From CALKXV01 sp965228905 (GTDB lineage: Bacteria; Pseudomonadota; Alphaproteobacteria; Rhodobacterales; Rhodobacteraceae): a stretch of DNA of 64,000 bases. This document shows positions 34,823 through 44,302 of the stretch, in pieces (the stretch's first letter is position 1; each line of letters starts with the position of its first letter). The notes beneath the pieces are model-generated. The model was not told the DNA's origin. It was given only the letters and a program-made list of their open reading frames with translations, and searched no databases. The position numbers were made by a program, and so were the translations under genes. The stretch is taken from contig CBDDII010000003.1 in NCBI GenBank assembly GCA_965228905.1, positions 248,001-312,000 of the forward strand. The letters run 5' to 3'.

Positions 34823-37321
34823 TCAGGTGAGCGTCCGCTCGACCTCCTCGCGCTCGAAGATCTCGATCACATCGCCCTCGCGAATGTCGTCGTAGTTCTC
34901 GAACGCCATGCCGCATTCCTGACCCGACTGAACCTCGGCCACTTCGTCCTTGAAGCGTTTCAAGGTTTTCAGCGTGCCCTCGTGGATCACAACATCGTCG
35001 CGCAACAGACGCACGCCCGCCGAACGACGCGCGACACCTTCCGTCACAAGACAACCGGCAACCTTGCCGACATTCGAGACCTTGAAGACCTCTTTGATCG
35101 ACGCATAGCCGATGAAGTTCTCGCGAACCTCGGCAGACAATAGGCCCGATGCGGCAGCTTTCACATCATCCACAAGATCGTAGATCACGCTGTAATAGCG
35201 GATTTCGACGCCCTTCTGGTTTGCCGTGTTCCGCGCGGAAGCATTTGCACGCACGTTGAAGCCAAAGACCGGCGCGCCCGAAGCTTCGGCAAGCCCGATA
35301 TCGGACTCGGTGATTGCACCCACGCCCGAGTGCAGGACGCGCACGCGCACTTCCTCGTTCCCGATTTTCTCCATCGCCTGGACAATGGCTTCGGACGAGC
35401 CCTGCACGTCGGCCTTCACGACGATGGGCATTTCTGCCACGTTCTCGTCTTCCTTGGCCTTTTGCATAAGCTGTTCAAGGGTCGTCGCGGCACCTGCGGC
35501 GGCGCGTTTTTCCTTGGCGGCACTTTCGCGATATTCTGCGATTTCACGGGCCTGCGCCTCGGTATCGACGACGTTCAGCACGTCACCGGCTTCCGGCGTA
35601 CCGTTGAGGCCAAGCACCTCGACCGGGACCGAAGGACCGGCCTCTTTCACGCGCTCGCCCTTGTCGTTCTCCATCGCGCGGACCTTGCCCCACTGTTCGC
35701 CGACGACAAAGATGTCGCCCTGGCGAAGCGTGCCGTTCTGAACCAGCACGGTGGCAACGGGGCCGCGGCCCACGTCAAGCTGGGCTTCGATCACGGCACC
35801 TTGCGCCGCACGCTCCGGGTTGGCCTTGAGTTCAAGAATCTCGGCCTGAAGCGCGATGGCTTCCAAAAGCTCATCAAGCCCCTGACCAGTCTGGGCCGAA
35901 ACTTCGACGTCCTGAACCTCGCCCGACATCTTTTCCACGATCACTTCGTGTTGCAGAAGGTCGGTGCGCACCTTGTCAGGCTGTGCCGCAGGTAGGTCGA
36001 TCTTGTTGATCGCGATGATCATCGGCACTTCGGCGGCCTTGGCGTGGTTGATCGCCTCGATCGTCTGCGGCATGACCGCATCGTCGGCCGCGACCACCAG
36101 AACCACGATATCCGTCACCTGCGCACCACGTGCCCGCATCGACGTGAACGCGGCGTGACCCGGCGTATCGAGGAACGACAAGATCGTGCCGTCCTTGGTT
36201 TTCACCTGGTAAGCGCCGATGTGCTGCGTGATCCCGCCAGCTTCGCCGCCCGTCACGTTGGTTTCGCGGATGGCATCCAAAAGCGAAGTCTTGCCGTGGT
36301 CGACGTGACCCATGATCGTGATGACCGGCGGGCGGTCTTTCAGATCCTTCTCGTCATCTTCCACCATGTCGATCACGTCTTCGACGTCAGAATCGGACAC
36401 CCGCTGTACGGTGTGACCGAATTCCTCGATGATCAGTTCGGCAGTGTCCGCGTCAATCGTCTGGTTCTGGGTCGCCATAATGCCATTCGTCATCAGCGAC
36501 TTGACCACATCGGCCACACGTTCCGACATGCGGTTGGCCAGCTCGCTGACCACGATCGCTTCGGGAAGCTGGACAGTCCGCACGACCTTTTCACGCTCTT
36601 GCGCGCCACCCATTGCCTTCTGACGGGCGCGTTCCTGTTTGCGCTTCATCGCGGCGAGCGATTTCTGACGACCACCTTCGCCACCGGACAATGCCTGGTT
36701 CAGCGTCAGCTTGCCCGAACGACGGCCACTGTCTTCGCGGCCACGACCACCACGGTTGTCGCGGTTCTCGCGGCGCGGCTCTTCGCGTTCGCGCTTCGGC
36801 GCAGGCTTGGCAGCGCCGCGCGGCTGTTGCGCGGCGGCCTCGTCGGCAGCAGGTGGTGGATGGGCAGCAGCCGCACGCGCCTTGGCCTCTTCGGCTTCGC
36901 GCTGCTTGCGCTCTTCTTCCTCGGCCTTGGCCTTGGCTTTCTCGGCACGCTCTTGTTCTTCGCGTTCCTTGGCTTCCGCCTCGGCCCGACGGCGCTCGCG
37001 CTCTTCGGCCCGCGCCTTTTCGTCGGCGGCACGTTGCGCGGCTTCTTCCTCTTCGGCGGCCTTTGCTGCGGCAAGCGCCTTCATCCGACGCTCCATCTCG
37101 GCATCGGTGATGCCAGCGGGGCGTTTCTTCGGATCGCTTGCAGGCGGCTTTGTCGCAGCAGGCTTCGACGCAGCGCCGCTCGCACCCGGTTTCGGCACGA
37201 CAACACGCTTGCGCTTGGTCTCGACCACCACGTTCTTGGTCCGGCCATGGCTAAAGCTTTGCTTTACCTGTCCGGGACCACGCCGCAGTCCGAGAGTCTT
37301 TTTGCCGTCACTATCGCTCAT
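34823..37321 (-). CDS. infB: Translation initiation factor IF-2
   Basis: IF-2 (832 aa) places initiator tRNA on the 30S subunit. A long N-terminal region rich in Lys, Glu, Ala and Arg precedes the GTPase; G1 loop GHVDHGKTS is at residues 338-346, and further G motifs (DTPGHAAFT, NKIDLP) follow. The last gene of the rimP-nusA-ylxR-infB run, it ends at a bidirectional terminator. Confidence 0.97.
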   Translation of the reverse strand: MSDSDGKKTLGLRRGPGQVKQSFSHGRTKNVVVETKRKRVVVPKPGASGAASKPAATKPPASDPKKRPAGITDAEMERRMKALAAAKAAEEEEAAQRAADEKARAEERERRRAEAEAKEREEQERAEKAKAKAEEEERKQREAEEAKARAAAAHPPPAADEAAAQQPRGAAKPAPKREREEPRRENRDNRGGRGREDSGRRSGKLTLNQALSGGEGGRQKSLAAMKRKQERARQKAMGGAQEREKVVRTVQLPEAIVVSELANRMSERVADVVKSLMTNGIMATQNQTIDADTAELIIEEFGHTVQRVSDSDVEDVIDMVEDDEKDLKDRPPVITIMGHVDHGKTSLLDAIRETNVTGGEAGGITQHIGAYQVKTKDGTILSFLDTPGHAAFTSMRARGAQVTDIVVLVVAADDAVMPQTIEAINHAKAAEVPMIIAINKIDLPAAQPDKVRTDLLQHEVIVEKMSGEVQDVEVSAQTGQGLDELLEAIALQAEILELKANPERAAQGAVIEAQLDVGRGPVATVLVQNGTLRQGDIFVVGEQWGKVRAMENDKGERVKEAGPSVPVEVLGLNGTPEAGDVLNVVDTEAQAREIAEYRESAAKEKRAAAGAATTLEQLMQKAKEDENVAEMPIVVKADVQGSSEAIVQAMEKIGNEEVRVRVLHSGVGAITESDIGLAEASGAPVFGFNVRANASARNTANQKGVEIRYYSVIYDLVDDVKAAASGLLSAEVRENFIGYASIKEVFKVSNVGKVAGCLVTEGVARRSAGVRLLRDDVVIHEGTLKTLKRFKDEVAEVQSGQECGMAFENYDDIREGDVIEIFEREEVERTLT

Positions 37322-37330
37322 TTGGTCTTC

Positions 37331-37957
37331 TTAACCTCTATCAGTGGCAGAACCACTGTCCAATTTGCGAACGCCAGATAACCGGATGGCGTCCTCTCTG
37401 ATCCGTTCAGTGAGTCCGCCAAAACCGAGCGCCGCATGTATCACACGTTCCCGCCCAAAGGACAAACCCAATTCTGAGGCGTTTAGAACCTCGAAAAAAC
37501 TACCTCGGCCGCCGGGTGCATAGAGCTTTGACTTGCCCCGTTCCGAGCCATCAGTGGCCTGAAAAAGGATGCGCGCCTCTTCGCGCCCCAGCCAATCCTT
37601 GACCTTCTCGTACCCCGCGACCGCCCGTCCCGCCTTGCGCGCCATCGAGATCCCATCGATCAGCCGCTTGGCCAAAAGCGCCTCGACATCATCAACAAGC
37701 GTTTCAGGAACTGTGACCTGCTGCTTGGCGCCACGGGCGAAAAGGCCCTTTTTCATAGCGGTTTCAAGCGCAGACCGTTCGGATGCTACCCATATGCCCC
37801 GTCCGGGCAATTTTTCAAGGATATCGGGAACGATTACGGAATCCGGCGAGATGCCAAAGCGGATCAGACCCCGCTTAGGCTGTACCTCGCCGGTTGCGAT
37901 GCAGCGACGTTCTGAGACGTCCCGCGTTTTCGTTTTGCCACCTCTGGGCAAAAGCAA
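37331..37957 (-). CDS. YlxR-family RNA-binding protein (DUF448) with ribosomal L7Ae-like part
   Basis: This 208-aa protein has an N-terminal YlxR domain (RCIATGEVQPK...LIRF, residues 18-33) and a C-terminal L7Ae-like RNA-binding half (about 85-160). It lies between nusA and infB as in many bacteria. No ATG is available at the N-terminus; TTG 37957 or 37951 is the likely start. A hairpin sits over the start, see the separate entry. Confidence 0.85.
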   Translation of the reverse strand: MLLPRGGKTKTRDVSERRCIATGEVQPKRGLIRFGISPDSVIVPDILEKLPGRGIWVASERSALETAMKKGLFARGAKQQVTVPETLVDDVEALLAKRLIDGISMARKAGRAVAGYEKVKDWLGREEARILFQATDGSERGKSKLYAPGGRGSFFEVLNASELGLSFGRERVIHAALGFGGLTERIREDAIRLSGVRKLDSGSATDRG

Positions 37958-37977
37958 CTGGGGCCATCAGGCCCCAG
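37958..37977 (-). promoter_or_regulatory. Hairpin across the nusA stop and ylxR start
   Basis: A perfect 8-bp stem CTGGGGCC/GGCCCCAG with a 4-nt loop spans the nusA stop and abuts the TTG proposed for ylxR. It may hide the ylxR ribosome site until NusA translation opens it. Confidence 0.55.
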
Positions 37978-39586
37978 CCTCCTCGGTTTCAGCTTCTTCG
38001 GTCTCTTCTTCGGCTTCCAGGTCGGCAAGATCGACCCAGCCAAGCTGAAGCCGCGCGGTCATCACCATGTTCTGCGCTTCTTCAAGACCAACGCCGAATT
38101 TCTCCAAAAGACCGTCGTCCTTGATTCGCTCGCCGTCCACGGTGGTCCATCCACCAGCAAGCTCCCAATCGGCGCAGGTGGCGAAATCTTCCAACGTCTT
38201 GACGCCATCCTCGGCCAAGGCCTCGACCATCTGCGGTGTCAGGCCTTCGAAGGCAAACAGGCTGTCTTCGGCACCCAACTCGCGGGCGCGTGCCTCGGCT
38301 TTCTTGTTCTGCTCGTCCAGATAGTCACGGGCGCGGGCCTGAAGCTCGCCAGCAGTGTCTTCGTCCACACCGTCGATCACCAAAAGCTCGTCAACTTCGA
38401 CATAGGCAACCTCTTCAAGGTTGGTGAAGCCTTCCGAAACCAGAAGCTGGGCAAAGAATTCGTCCAGATCCAGCGTGTCCATGAACAGCTTGGTGCGCTG
38501 CTCGAACTCGGCCTGACGACGCTGGCTTTCCTCTTCCTCGGTCATGATGTCGATATCGAGACCGGTCAGTTGCGACGCCAGACGCACGTTCTGACCGCGA
38601 CGACCGATGGCCAGCGAAAGCTGCTCTTCCGGCACGACAACCTCGATCCGCTCGGCCTCTTCGTCCAGAACGACCTTTGCCACCTCGGCAGGCTGAAGCG
38701 CGTTCACCAGGAAGGTCGGCGCGTCTTCGTTCCACGGAATGATGTCGATCTTTTCGCCCTGAAGCTCGTTCACCACGGCCTGCACGCGCGAACCACGCAT
38801 ACCGACACAGGCGCCGACCGGGTCGATGCTGTTGTCATAGGAAATCACGGCGATCTTCGCGCGGCTTCCCGGATCACGGGCACAGGCCTTGATCTCGATG
38901 ATGCCGTCATAGATTTCCGGCACCTCCATCTTGAACAGTTCTTCCATGAACTCGGGCGCCGTGCGCGACAAGAAGATCTGGGGGCCACGCACCTCGCGCC
39001 GCACATCCTTGATGTAACAACGGATACGGTCGCCCGGGCGATAGCTTTCGCGGCCGATCTTCTCGTTCCGGCGCAAAACGCCTTCTCCACGGCCCACGTC
39101 GACGATGACGTTGCCGTATTCCTCGCGCTTGACGACACCGTTGATGATGGTGCCCGCACGATCCTGGAACTCTTCGAACTGGCGGTCACGCTCGGCTTCG
39201 CGGACCTTTTGCAGGATTACCTGCTTGGCCGACTGCGCCGCGATCCGGCCCATTTCCACCGGCGGAACCTCTTCGACGAAGGTATCGCCCGGCTTGGGAT
39301 CGTCCATGTACTGCTTGGCCTGCTCGGGCGTCATTTGCGCCTGATAATTCTCAAGCTCTTCTTCCTCGGGGTCGATCACCGTACGCACGCGGGTAAAGGT
39401 CGCCTTGCCGGTTTTGCGGTCGATGGAAACGCGGATGTCCATTTCCGCGCCGTAACGCGACTTGGCGGCACGCGCCAAACTCTCTTCCATCGCCTCGACC
39501 ACCAGCGCAGGGTCGATCATCTTTTCGCGCGCAACGGCCTCGGCCGTCTGCAACAACTCAAGCTGGTTTGCGGATGTGATCGCCAT
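37967..39586 (-). CDS. nusA: Transcription termination/antitermination factor NusA
   Basis: NusA (539 aa) binds RNA polymerase and affects pausing and antitermination. The N-terminal polymerase-binding part, S1 domain (about 130-200), KH domains (about 230-345, with GMRGSRVQAV) and a C-terminal acidic helical-repeat region with about 70 residues rich in Glu and Ala (ending EEETEEAETEEAGA) are visible. It starts 2 bp after rimP. Confidence 0.96.
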   Translation of the reverse strand: MAITSANQLELLQTAEAVAREKMIDPALVVEAMEESLARAAKSRYGAEMDIRVSIDRKTGKATFTRVRTVIDPEEEELENYQAQMTPEQAKQYMDDPKPGDTFVEEVPPVEMGRIAAQSAKQVILQKVREAERDRQFEEFQDRAGTIINGVVKREEYGNVIVDVGRGEGVLRRNEKIGRESYRPGDRIRCYIKDVRREVRGPQIFLSRTAPEFMEELFKMEVPEIYDGIIEIKACARDPGSRAKIAVISYDNSIDPVGACVGMRGSRVQAVVNELQGEKIDIIPWNEDAPTFLVNALQPAEVAKVVLDEEAERIEVVVPEEQLSLAIGRRGQNVRLASQLTGLDIDIMTEEEESQRRQAEFEQRTKLFMDTLDLDEFFAQLLVSEGFTNLEEVAYVEVDELLVIDGVDEDTAGELQARARDYLDEQNKKAEARARELGAEDSLFAFEGLTPQMVEALAEDGVKTLEDFATCADWELAGGWTTVDGERIKDDGLLEKFGVGLEEAQNMVMTARLQLGWVDLADLEAEEETEEAETEEAGA

Positions 39587-39588
39587 TC

Positions 39589-40179
39589 TCAGGTCTCCTC
39601 GTCGCCATCCATTATGGTTTGTACTTCGTCAAATTGTGCTTCGTCCACGTCGCCTGCGTCCTTTCGGGCACGCAGCACGTCGCGGATCAATTCATCGGTC
39701 AGGATCAGCTTGGCATCTGCCAGCCAGTCGAACTTCAGGCCAATCGTGCCTTCCTCGATCTCGATCAGAACCTCGTCGCCCTCGATCCCCTGCAATTGGC
39801 CTTTGAACCGCTTGCGCCCGTCGATCAGCTCGGTCGTTTCAACCTTGGCTTCATAACCTTCCCAAGTTTCAAAATCCTTCAGCCGGGTCAGGGGCCGGTC
39901 GATCCCGGGGCTGGAAACTTCCAGCGTATAGGCGTCTTCAATCGGGTCCTCGACATCCAGCGTCGCACTCACCGCCGTGGAAATCGCCGCGCAATCGTCC
40001 ACCTCAATCCCGCCCTCGGGCTTTTCGGCCATGATCTGCAACGTCTTCGACTTCGACCCCGCCATCAGGCGAACACGCACCAGCTCGAATCCAAGGTCTT
40101 CGATCACGGGCGTGATCACCTCGGCCATCCGGCGGTCAATGCTTGTTTTCGCGACAAGATCGTTCATGGGTTCAGACAT
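39589..40179 (-). CDS. rimP: Ribosome maturation factor RimP
   Basis: RimP (196 aa) assists 30S assembly. The conserved LEVSSPGIDRPL segment is present at about residues 92-103. ATG 40179 (MSEPMNDLVA) or ATG 40167 (MNDLVAKTSI) could start it; neither has a clear Shine-Dalgarno, since a U-run and hairpin lie directly upstream. It leads the nusA-ylxR-infB operon. Confidence 0.92.
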   Translation of the reverse strand: MSEPMNDLVAKTSIDRRMAEVITPVIEDLGFELVRVRLMAGSKSKTLQIMAEKPEGGIEVDDCAAISTAVSATLDVEDPIEDAYTLEVSSPGIDRPLTRLKDFETWEGYEAKVETTELIDGRKRFKGQLQGIEGDEVLIEIEEGTIGLKFDWLADAKLILTDELIRDVLRARKDAGDVDEAQFDEVQTIMDGDEET

Positions 40180-40203
40180 AAAAAAACGGGCCAGCGGGCC
40201 CGT
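40180..40203 (-). terminator. Terminator-like hairpin directly before the rimP start
   Basis: On the minus strand ACGGGCC-CGCT-GGCCCGT (40186-40203) is followed by a run of T ending at the rimP ATG (40179). It is either the terminator of the upstream GT87 gene or a leader attenuator for rimP-nusA-infB. Confidence 0.75.
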
Positions 40204-40297
40204 GTGAATTTCCGGTGGAGCCTCGGGGGTGGAAGCCGAAGCGCCGCTGTTGATTGGCATATACGCCCGGTCGACCGGTTCTGCAAGAGCCAAACAC

Positions 40298-41491
40298 TCA
40301 ATCCCAGCGGATCCGCCAAAACAGGCCCACGACGTAGAGGCCCAGCACCGCCGCCGCCACCCCTGCGAAACTGGTTTGCGCAACGAGTCCCTCGGCAGCG
40401 CCCCGCGTGTTCTGCGCCAAGCCGGTCCCGCCCGCGATCCACGCGAGTGCGAGCGCAGGAAGGATCAGGATCCGCCGACCCGCGCGATCCAGTTCCGGCA
40501 GCAGCAGCGCAAAGGCCGGCCCGTAAACCACAAGGTCATAGTCGTACATATAAGGGCTGAACATCGGCACCATGAACAGGGCCACCGACAACCCCGCCGG
40601 TTTGCTAAGCTTGGTTGCGGCAACAAGTATCGCCCCCAACCCGATCACCGCAGCGGTGACTTGTGCAGCCAGCGCCAATTCGGCTGAGGATCCAAGACTG
40701 CGAAACGTGGAATAGGCCGATGCCATCCGAAAGTGCGGATAGCGCCCTTCGACAAGAAGCGCGCTTGCCTCTCCGGTGGCGCCCAAAAACGCACGCCAGA
40801 CGTCCAGCCCAAGAACACCGACAGACAGAAGGACAACCCCCGCCACCACGATCAGCGCCGCAAACGCCATGCGCCATCGAAGCGACAAGACCGACCAGAT
40901 ACCAAGCCCCAAGCCAACGTGCGGCTTGATGACCATCAGCCCAAGCATCGCCCCAGCCCCAACCGGTCGCGCAGTGATGGCCATGTGACAGACCATCGCC
41001 GCCAGTGCCGCCATCAGACATCCGTTCTGCCCAGTACGCAGCGTGACCAGAGTCGCGGGCACCGCCGCCAGCAAGGCAAGCGTAAAGTATCGACCGGCAA
41101 CCAGACGAAGAGTGAGGATGTAGAGCGTAAACGTCGAGACAGTGAACACCAGATAGGCCACGTCCAATCCCATCCGCCCCAGCGGCGCAAGGACCAGGTC
41201 GAAGGGCGGCGGGTAGGTCCAGGTCATCTGATGCACCGGCCCGCCAAGATCGCTCTGCGCCTCGCGAAAGGTTTCAAAGTCGTAAACATCGCTCAACCGA
41301 CCCTCAAGGGTCAGCCGGGCAACTGAATGGAACAGATCAAAGTCCCTGAAAACGGTGCCAGACATTCCAGGCAGTCGCTGGACCCCAAGTGCCGAAAAGA
41401 CCACCGCCGCGCCAAGTGCCAACAGGGTCAGCACTGCCAAAAGCCGTAATGACGACGGACGCAAGCCATAGATCGGCGCACTCTCTGCCAT
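40298..41491 (-). CDS. Glycosyltransferase family 87 (DUF2029) membrane protein
   Basis: A 397-aa protein with about ten hydrophobic segments and the TYPPPFDL loop resembles polyprenyl-phosphate-dependent mannosyltransferases of family GT87. An acidic pair in the first loop (VFRDFDLFHS) may be catalytic. The donor is presumably a lipid-linked sugar used on the periplasmic side. ATG 41491. Upstream and downstream genes on the strand are unrelated. Confidence 0.78.
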   Translation of the reverse strand: MAESAPIYGLRPSSLRLLAVLTLLALGAAVVFSALGVQRLPGMSGTVFRDFDLFHSVARLTLEGRLSDVYDFETFREAQSDLGGPVHQMTWTYPPPFDLVLAPLGRMGLDVAYLVFTVSTFTLYILTLRLVAGRYFTLALLAAVPATLVTLRTGQNGCLMAALAAMVCHMAITARPVGAGAMLGLMVIKPHVGLGLGIWSVLSLRWRMAFAALIVVAGVVLLSVGVLGLDVWRAFLGATGEASALLVEGRYPHFRMASAYSTFRSLGSSAELALAAQVTAAVIGLGAILVAATKLSKPAGLSVALFMVPMFSPYMYDYDLVVYGPAFALLLPELDRAGRRILILPALALAWIAGGTGLAQNTRGAAEGLVAQTSFAGVAAAVLGLYVVGLFWRIRWD

Positions 41492-41644
41492 TCATGTCCT
41501 CTCGGATGAAGCCATTCCTGACCCTAAAGCCCGTTTCCCCCTTGTTCAGTCAATGTCGCGCACCACTCGGAAACGAGATTGTGGTGCGAAAGACTCACGG
41601 GCGCGTCCCCTGGGTGAAGCCGGGATTCCCGGCAGATCGAAATG

Positions 41645-41666
41645 AAAAACCCGGCCATTGGCCGGG
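41645..41666 (-). terminator. Intrinsic terminator of the CAP-domain gene
   Basis: CCCGGCC-ATT-GGCCGGG (41650-41666), read on the minus strand, ends in five T's (41649-41645). It lies 37 bp after the CAP-gene stop at 41703. Confidence 0.8.
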
Positions 41667-41702
41667 CTTTCCATGGTGACTGTGGTGGAAAGGTCGTGAA
41701 GT

Positions 41703-42338
41703 TCAGCCAATGAAATTCTGGGTCAACCAGAACCGACCGCAATACTTGGCCTTGGGGTCAAACGCCACGGCGGTGGACATCCGTGAAACGCGCTTGTCGA
41801 GAATATTCTTACGGTGGCCGGGCGAGTCCATCCAGAGATTGACTGCGTGCCGGGCAAGAGACGCATAGGAATGCGCGGGCAGCTTTTGGCCTTCGTAGGT
41901 CGCGAACTGGCATGAAGAGGCGTTCAGGATTTTGAACCGCCGGTTGTCGATCTGGTAACGGTGGACCATGCCAATGTTCTCGGAACCGGTGCGGTAACTC
42001 ACGTTGGCCTTCTTGATCCGCTGTTTCAGCGTGGCGTGGCCGGGAACGGTGCTTCGGTGCGTCAACTGCTGGGTCCGCGCCATCCAGGTGCTGTGTTTCA
42101 GCGCCTGATTGGTCAGCCCGTTTCCTGCGCTTCCGACCTTGGAAAGCCCGGCCCGGCACCGGTGAAAGTTGACCTCGTCACGGACCGCCCGATCAAGAAG
42201 CGTCTGGTTGATCCGTCCGGCAGGTACGATGGTCTGGGCAGCTTCCTTCGATACCGTTCGCGAGCAGGCGTCCGCTGCAGATGGCAGTCCAAGCAACAAG
42301 ACGGCACCCAGTCCGATCGCAAGCAGTTTGAATTTCAT
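41703..42338 (-). CDS. Secreted CAP/SCP-domain protein
   Basis: This 211-aa protein has a signal peptide (MKFKLLAIGLGAVLLLGLPS, cut near ADA) and a CAP-superfamily domain with conserved helical core (QALKHSTWMARTQQLTHRS, SENIGMVHRY, LWMDSPGHRKNIL). CAP proteins are secreted with varied, mostly unknown functions; bacterial ones are linked to the cell envelope. A second CAP protein is at 50353. Confidence 0.86.
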   Translation of the reverse strand: MKFKLLAIGLGAVLLLGLPSAADACSRTVSKEAAQTIVPAGRINQTLLDRAVRDEVNFHRCRAGLSKVGSAGNGLTNQALKHSTWMARTQQLTHRSTVPGHATLKQRIKKANVSYRTGSENIGMVHRYQIDNRRFKILNASSCQFATYEGQKLPAHSYASLARHAVNLWMDSPGHRKNILDKRVSRMSTAVAFDPKAKYCGRFWLTQNFIG

Positions 42339-42504
42339 TCCCCAGGTGTCCCTCGTTGCCGCCCCTCCTCCAGTAATCAATCGTCCGATTCTGGCGAAAC
42401 AGTGGCAGCGGATCGTCAGTCATTAGGAAATTGATAGCGATCCTAAACGCAGCCCCCAAGCAGAAATCCGGTTTATGGCAGAGTCCCGCCCGCGCGCAAC
42501 CCGA

Positions 42505-43488
42505 TCAGCTTCGCTGCGCCCGACCACGCAAACCGTCGGTGATCCGCACGAGTTCGGCACTGATACCCGGCTCGCTCAAGGCGTGGCCGGCGCGCGGGAT
42601 AACCCTTAAGGCCGAGCCCTTCCAGGCATCATGCAAACGGAAAGCCCCGGCAGGCGGGCAGATCATGTCGTATCGGCCCTGCACGATGAACCCCGGCACA
42701 TTTTCCAGGCGATCGAGGTTTGCTTCGATCCAGCCGTCATGTTCCAGAAAGCCCCCATTGCGGAAATAGTGGTTTTCCAACCGGGCAAAGGCGCGTGCAA
42801 ATTCGCCCGGACTGTCGCCACCGGGACCGTCATTACGAATCGATGCCAGCGTGTTCTCCCAACTTGCCCAGGCACGGGCATAGCGCGTCTCGACCGAACG
42901 GTCGCCGCTGAACAGCCGCCTTGCATAGGCTTCGATCAGGTCACCCTGTTCGTCTTCGGGAACAAGCGACGTGAAACGTTTCCAGACGTCCGGCCAGAAC
43001 GCCCCGGCACCTCCACCATAGAACCAGTCAAGCTCTCCCTGCGTCATCAGGAAAACCGATCGCAGGATCAGGTTCTCAACGCGGTCCGGGTGCCTTATCC
43101 CGTAGATCAGCCCAAGCGTCGCGCCCCAGCTTCCGCCAAAGACATTCCACCGCTCGATCCCCATCGCCTTGCGGATCGCTTCGATGTCGCGCACCAGATG
43201 CCAGGTGGTGTTGTCCTCGACACTGGCATGGGGGCGCGATCGACCACAGCCCCTTTGATCGAAAAGGATGACGCGATAATGCGCCGGGTCGAAATAGCGC
43301 CGCATCGCAGGGCTGCATCCGCCACCAGGTCCACCATGCAGAACGACGACGGGAACGCCACTGGGGTTGCCGCATTGCTCGACATACAGCCGATGCCCTT
43401 CCCCGACATCCAGCATCCGCTGATTGAACGGCTCGATCCTCGGGTAGAGATACTGTGACGCAGTATTTTTCGCTGACGGTCTGTCCAT
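42505..43488 (-). CDS. pip: Proline iminopeptidase
   Basis: Pip (327 aa) removes N-terminal proline from peptides. This alpha/beta-hydrolase has the nucleophile motif GGSWG, the oxyanion motif HGGPGGG and a catalytic Asp in GRYDMICP with His in AGHALSEPG. ATG 43488 was chosen; the longer frame upstream crosses the divergent ubiG promoter. It diverges from ubiG over 70 bp. Confidence 0.94.
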   Translation of the reverse strand: MDRPSAKNTASQYLYPRIEPFNQRMLDVGEGHRLYVEQCGNPSGVPVVVLHGGPGGGCSPAMRRYFDPAHYRVILFDQRGCGRSRPHASVEDNTTWHLVRDIEAIRKAMGIERWNVFGGSWGATLGLIYGIRHPDRVENLILRSVFLMTQGELDWFYGGGAGAFWPDVWKRFTSLVPEDEQGDLIEAYARRLFSGDRSVETRYARAWASWENTLASIRNDGPGGDSPGEFARAFARLENHYFRNGGFLEHDGWIEANLDRLENVPGFIVQGRYDMICPPAGAFRLHDAWKGSALRVIPRAGHALSEPGISAELVRITDGLRGRAQRS

Positions 43489-43558
43489 GACCGACCTATA
43501 TAACGGGATGAGGGCCGTTTCACGGCTGAAATGCACAGAATCGTAAGGTAAACGCGGA

Positions 43559-44302
43559 ATGGCGCAAGCATCGACAATCGACGCCCGTGAAATCGACAAG
43601 TTTCAGGCGATGGCGGCGGAATGGTGGGATCCGAACGGCAAGTTCAAACCGCTGCACATGCTGAACCCTTGCCGATTGGATTACATCACCTCGCAAATCG
43701 CCGCCGAGTTCGAACGCGATCTTTCTGCGCCCGCGCCGTTCAAGGGTTTGCGAATCCTCGACATCGGCTGCGGCGGTGGCCTTTTGTCGGAACCAATGGC
43801 GCGCCTTGGTGCAGATGTCGTCGGCGCAGATGCGGCCGAACGTAACATTCCTGTCGCGCAGATCCATGCCGAAGAACAAGGGCTGGACATCGACTATCGC
43901 GTGACGACTGCCGAAGCGCTTGCCGAGGCGGGTGAACAGTTCGACATCATCCTCAACATGGAAGTCGTGGAACACGTGGCCGATCCGCAGGCCTTTCTGA
44001 ACGCCTGCCATACCTTACTGAAACCGGGCGGCCTGATGACCTGTTCGACCATCAACCGAAACCCGAAAAGTTTCGCCGTCGCAATCGTCGGGGCCGAGTT
44101 CATCATGCGTTGGCTGCCGAAGGGCACGCACGAATGGTCGAAATTCATCACACCGGACGAGCTTTGCGCGATGTTGGAAAAAGCCGGGATGGATCCGGTG
44201 GATCGCACCGGTTTCGTCTTCAACCCGGTCGCCTGGAGTTGGAGCCTGTCCGACCGCGAACTTTCCGTGAACTACGTCACGACGTCTCTTCGTCGGGCCT
44301 AG
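43559..44302 (+). CDS. ubiG: Ubiquinone biosynthesis O-methyltransferase UbiG
   Basis: UbiG (247 aa) performs both O-methylations of ubiquinone synthesis. The SAM motif DIGCGGG is at residues 68-74, and the N-terminus FQAMAAEWWDPNGKFKPLH is the family hallmark. A ribosome site GTAAGG precedes ATG 43559. Its 3' end overlaps marR by 26 bp on the opposite strand. Confidence 0.97.
   Translation: MAQASTIDAREIDKFQAMAAEWWDPNGKFKPLHMLNPCRLDYITSQIAAEFERDLSAPAPFKGLRILDIGCGGGLLSEPMARLGADVVGADAAERNIPVAQIHAEEQGLDIDYRVTTAEALAEAGEQFDIILNMEVVEHVADPQAFLNACHTLLKPGGLMTCSTINRNPKSFAVAIVGAEFIMRWLPKGTHEWSKFITPDELCAMLEKAGMDPVDRTGFVFNPVAWSWSLSDRELSVNYVTTSLRRA

Noticed and set aside
36044..37381. 445-aa plus frame opposite infB
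   Set aside because: The repetitive N-terminal region of IF-2 read backwards; no domain.
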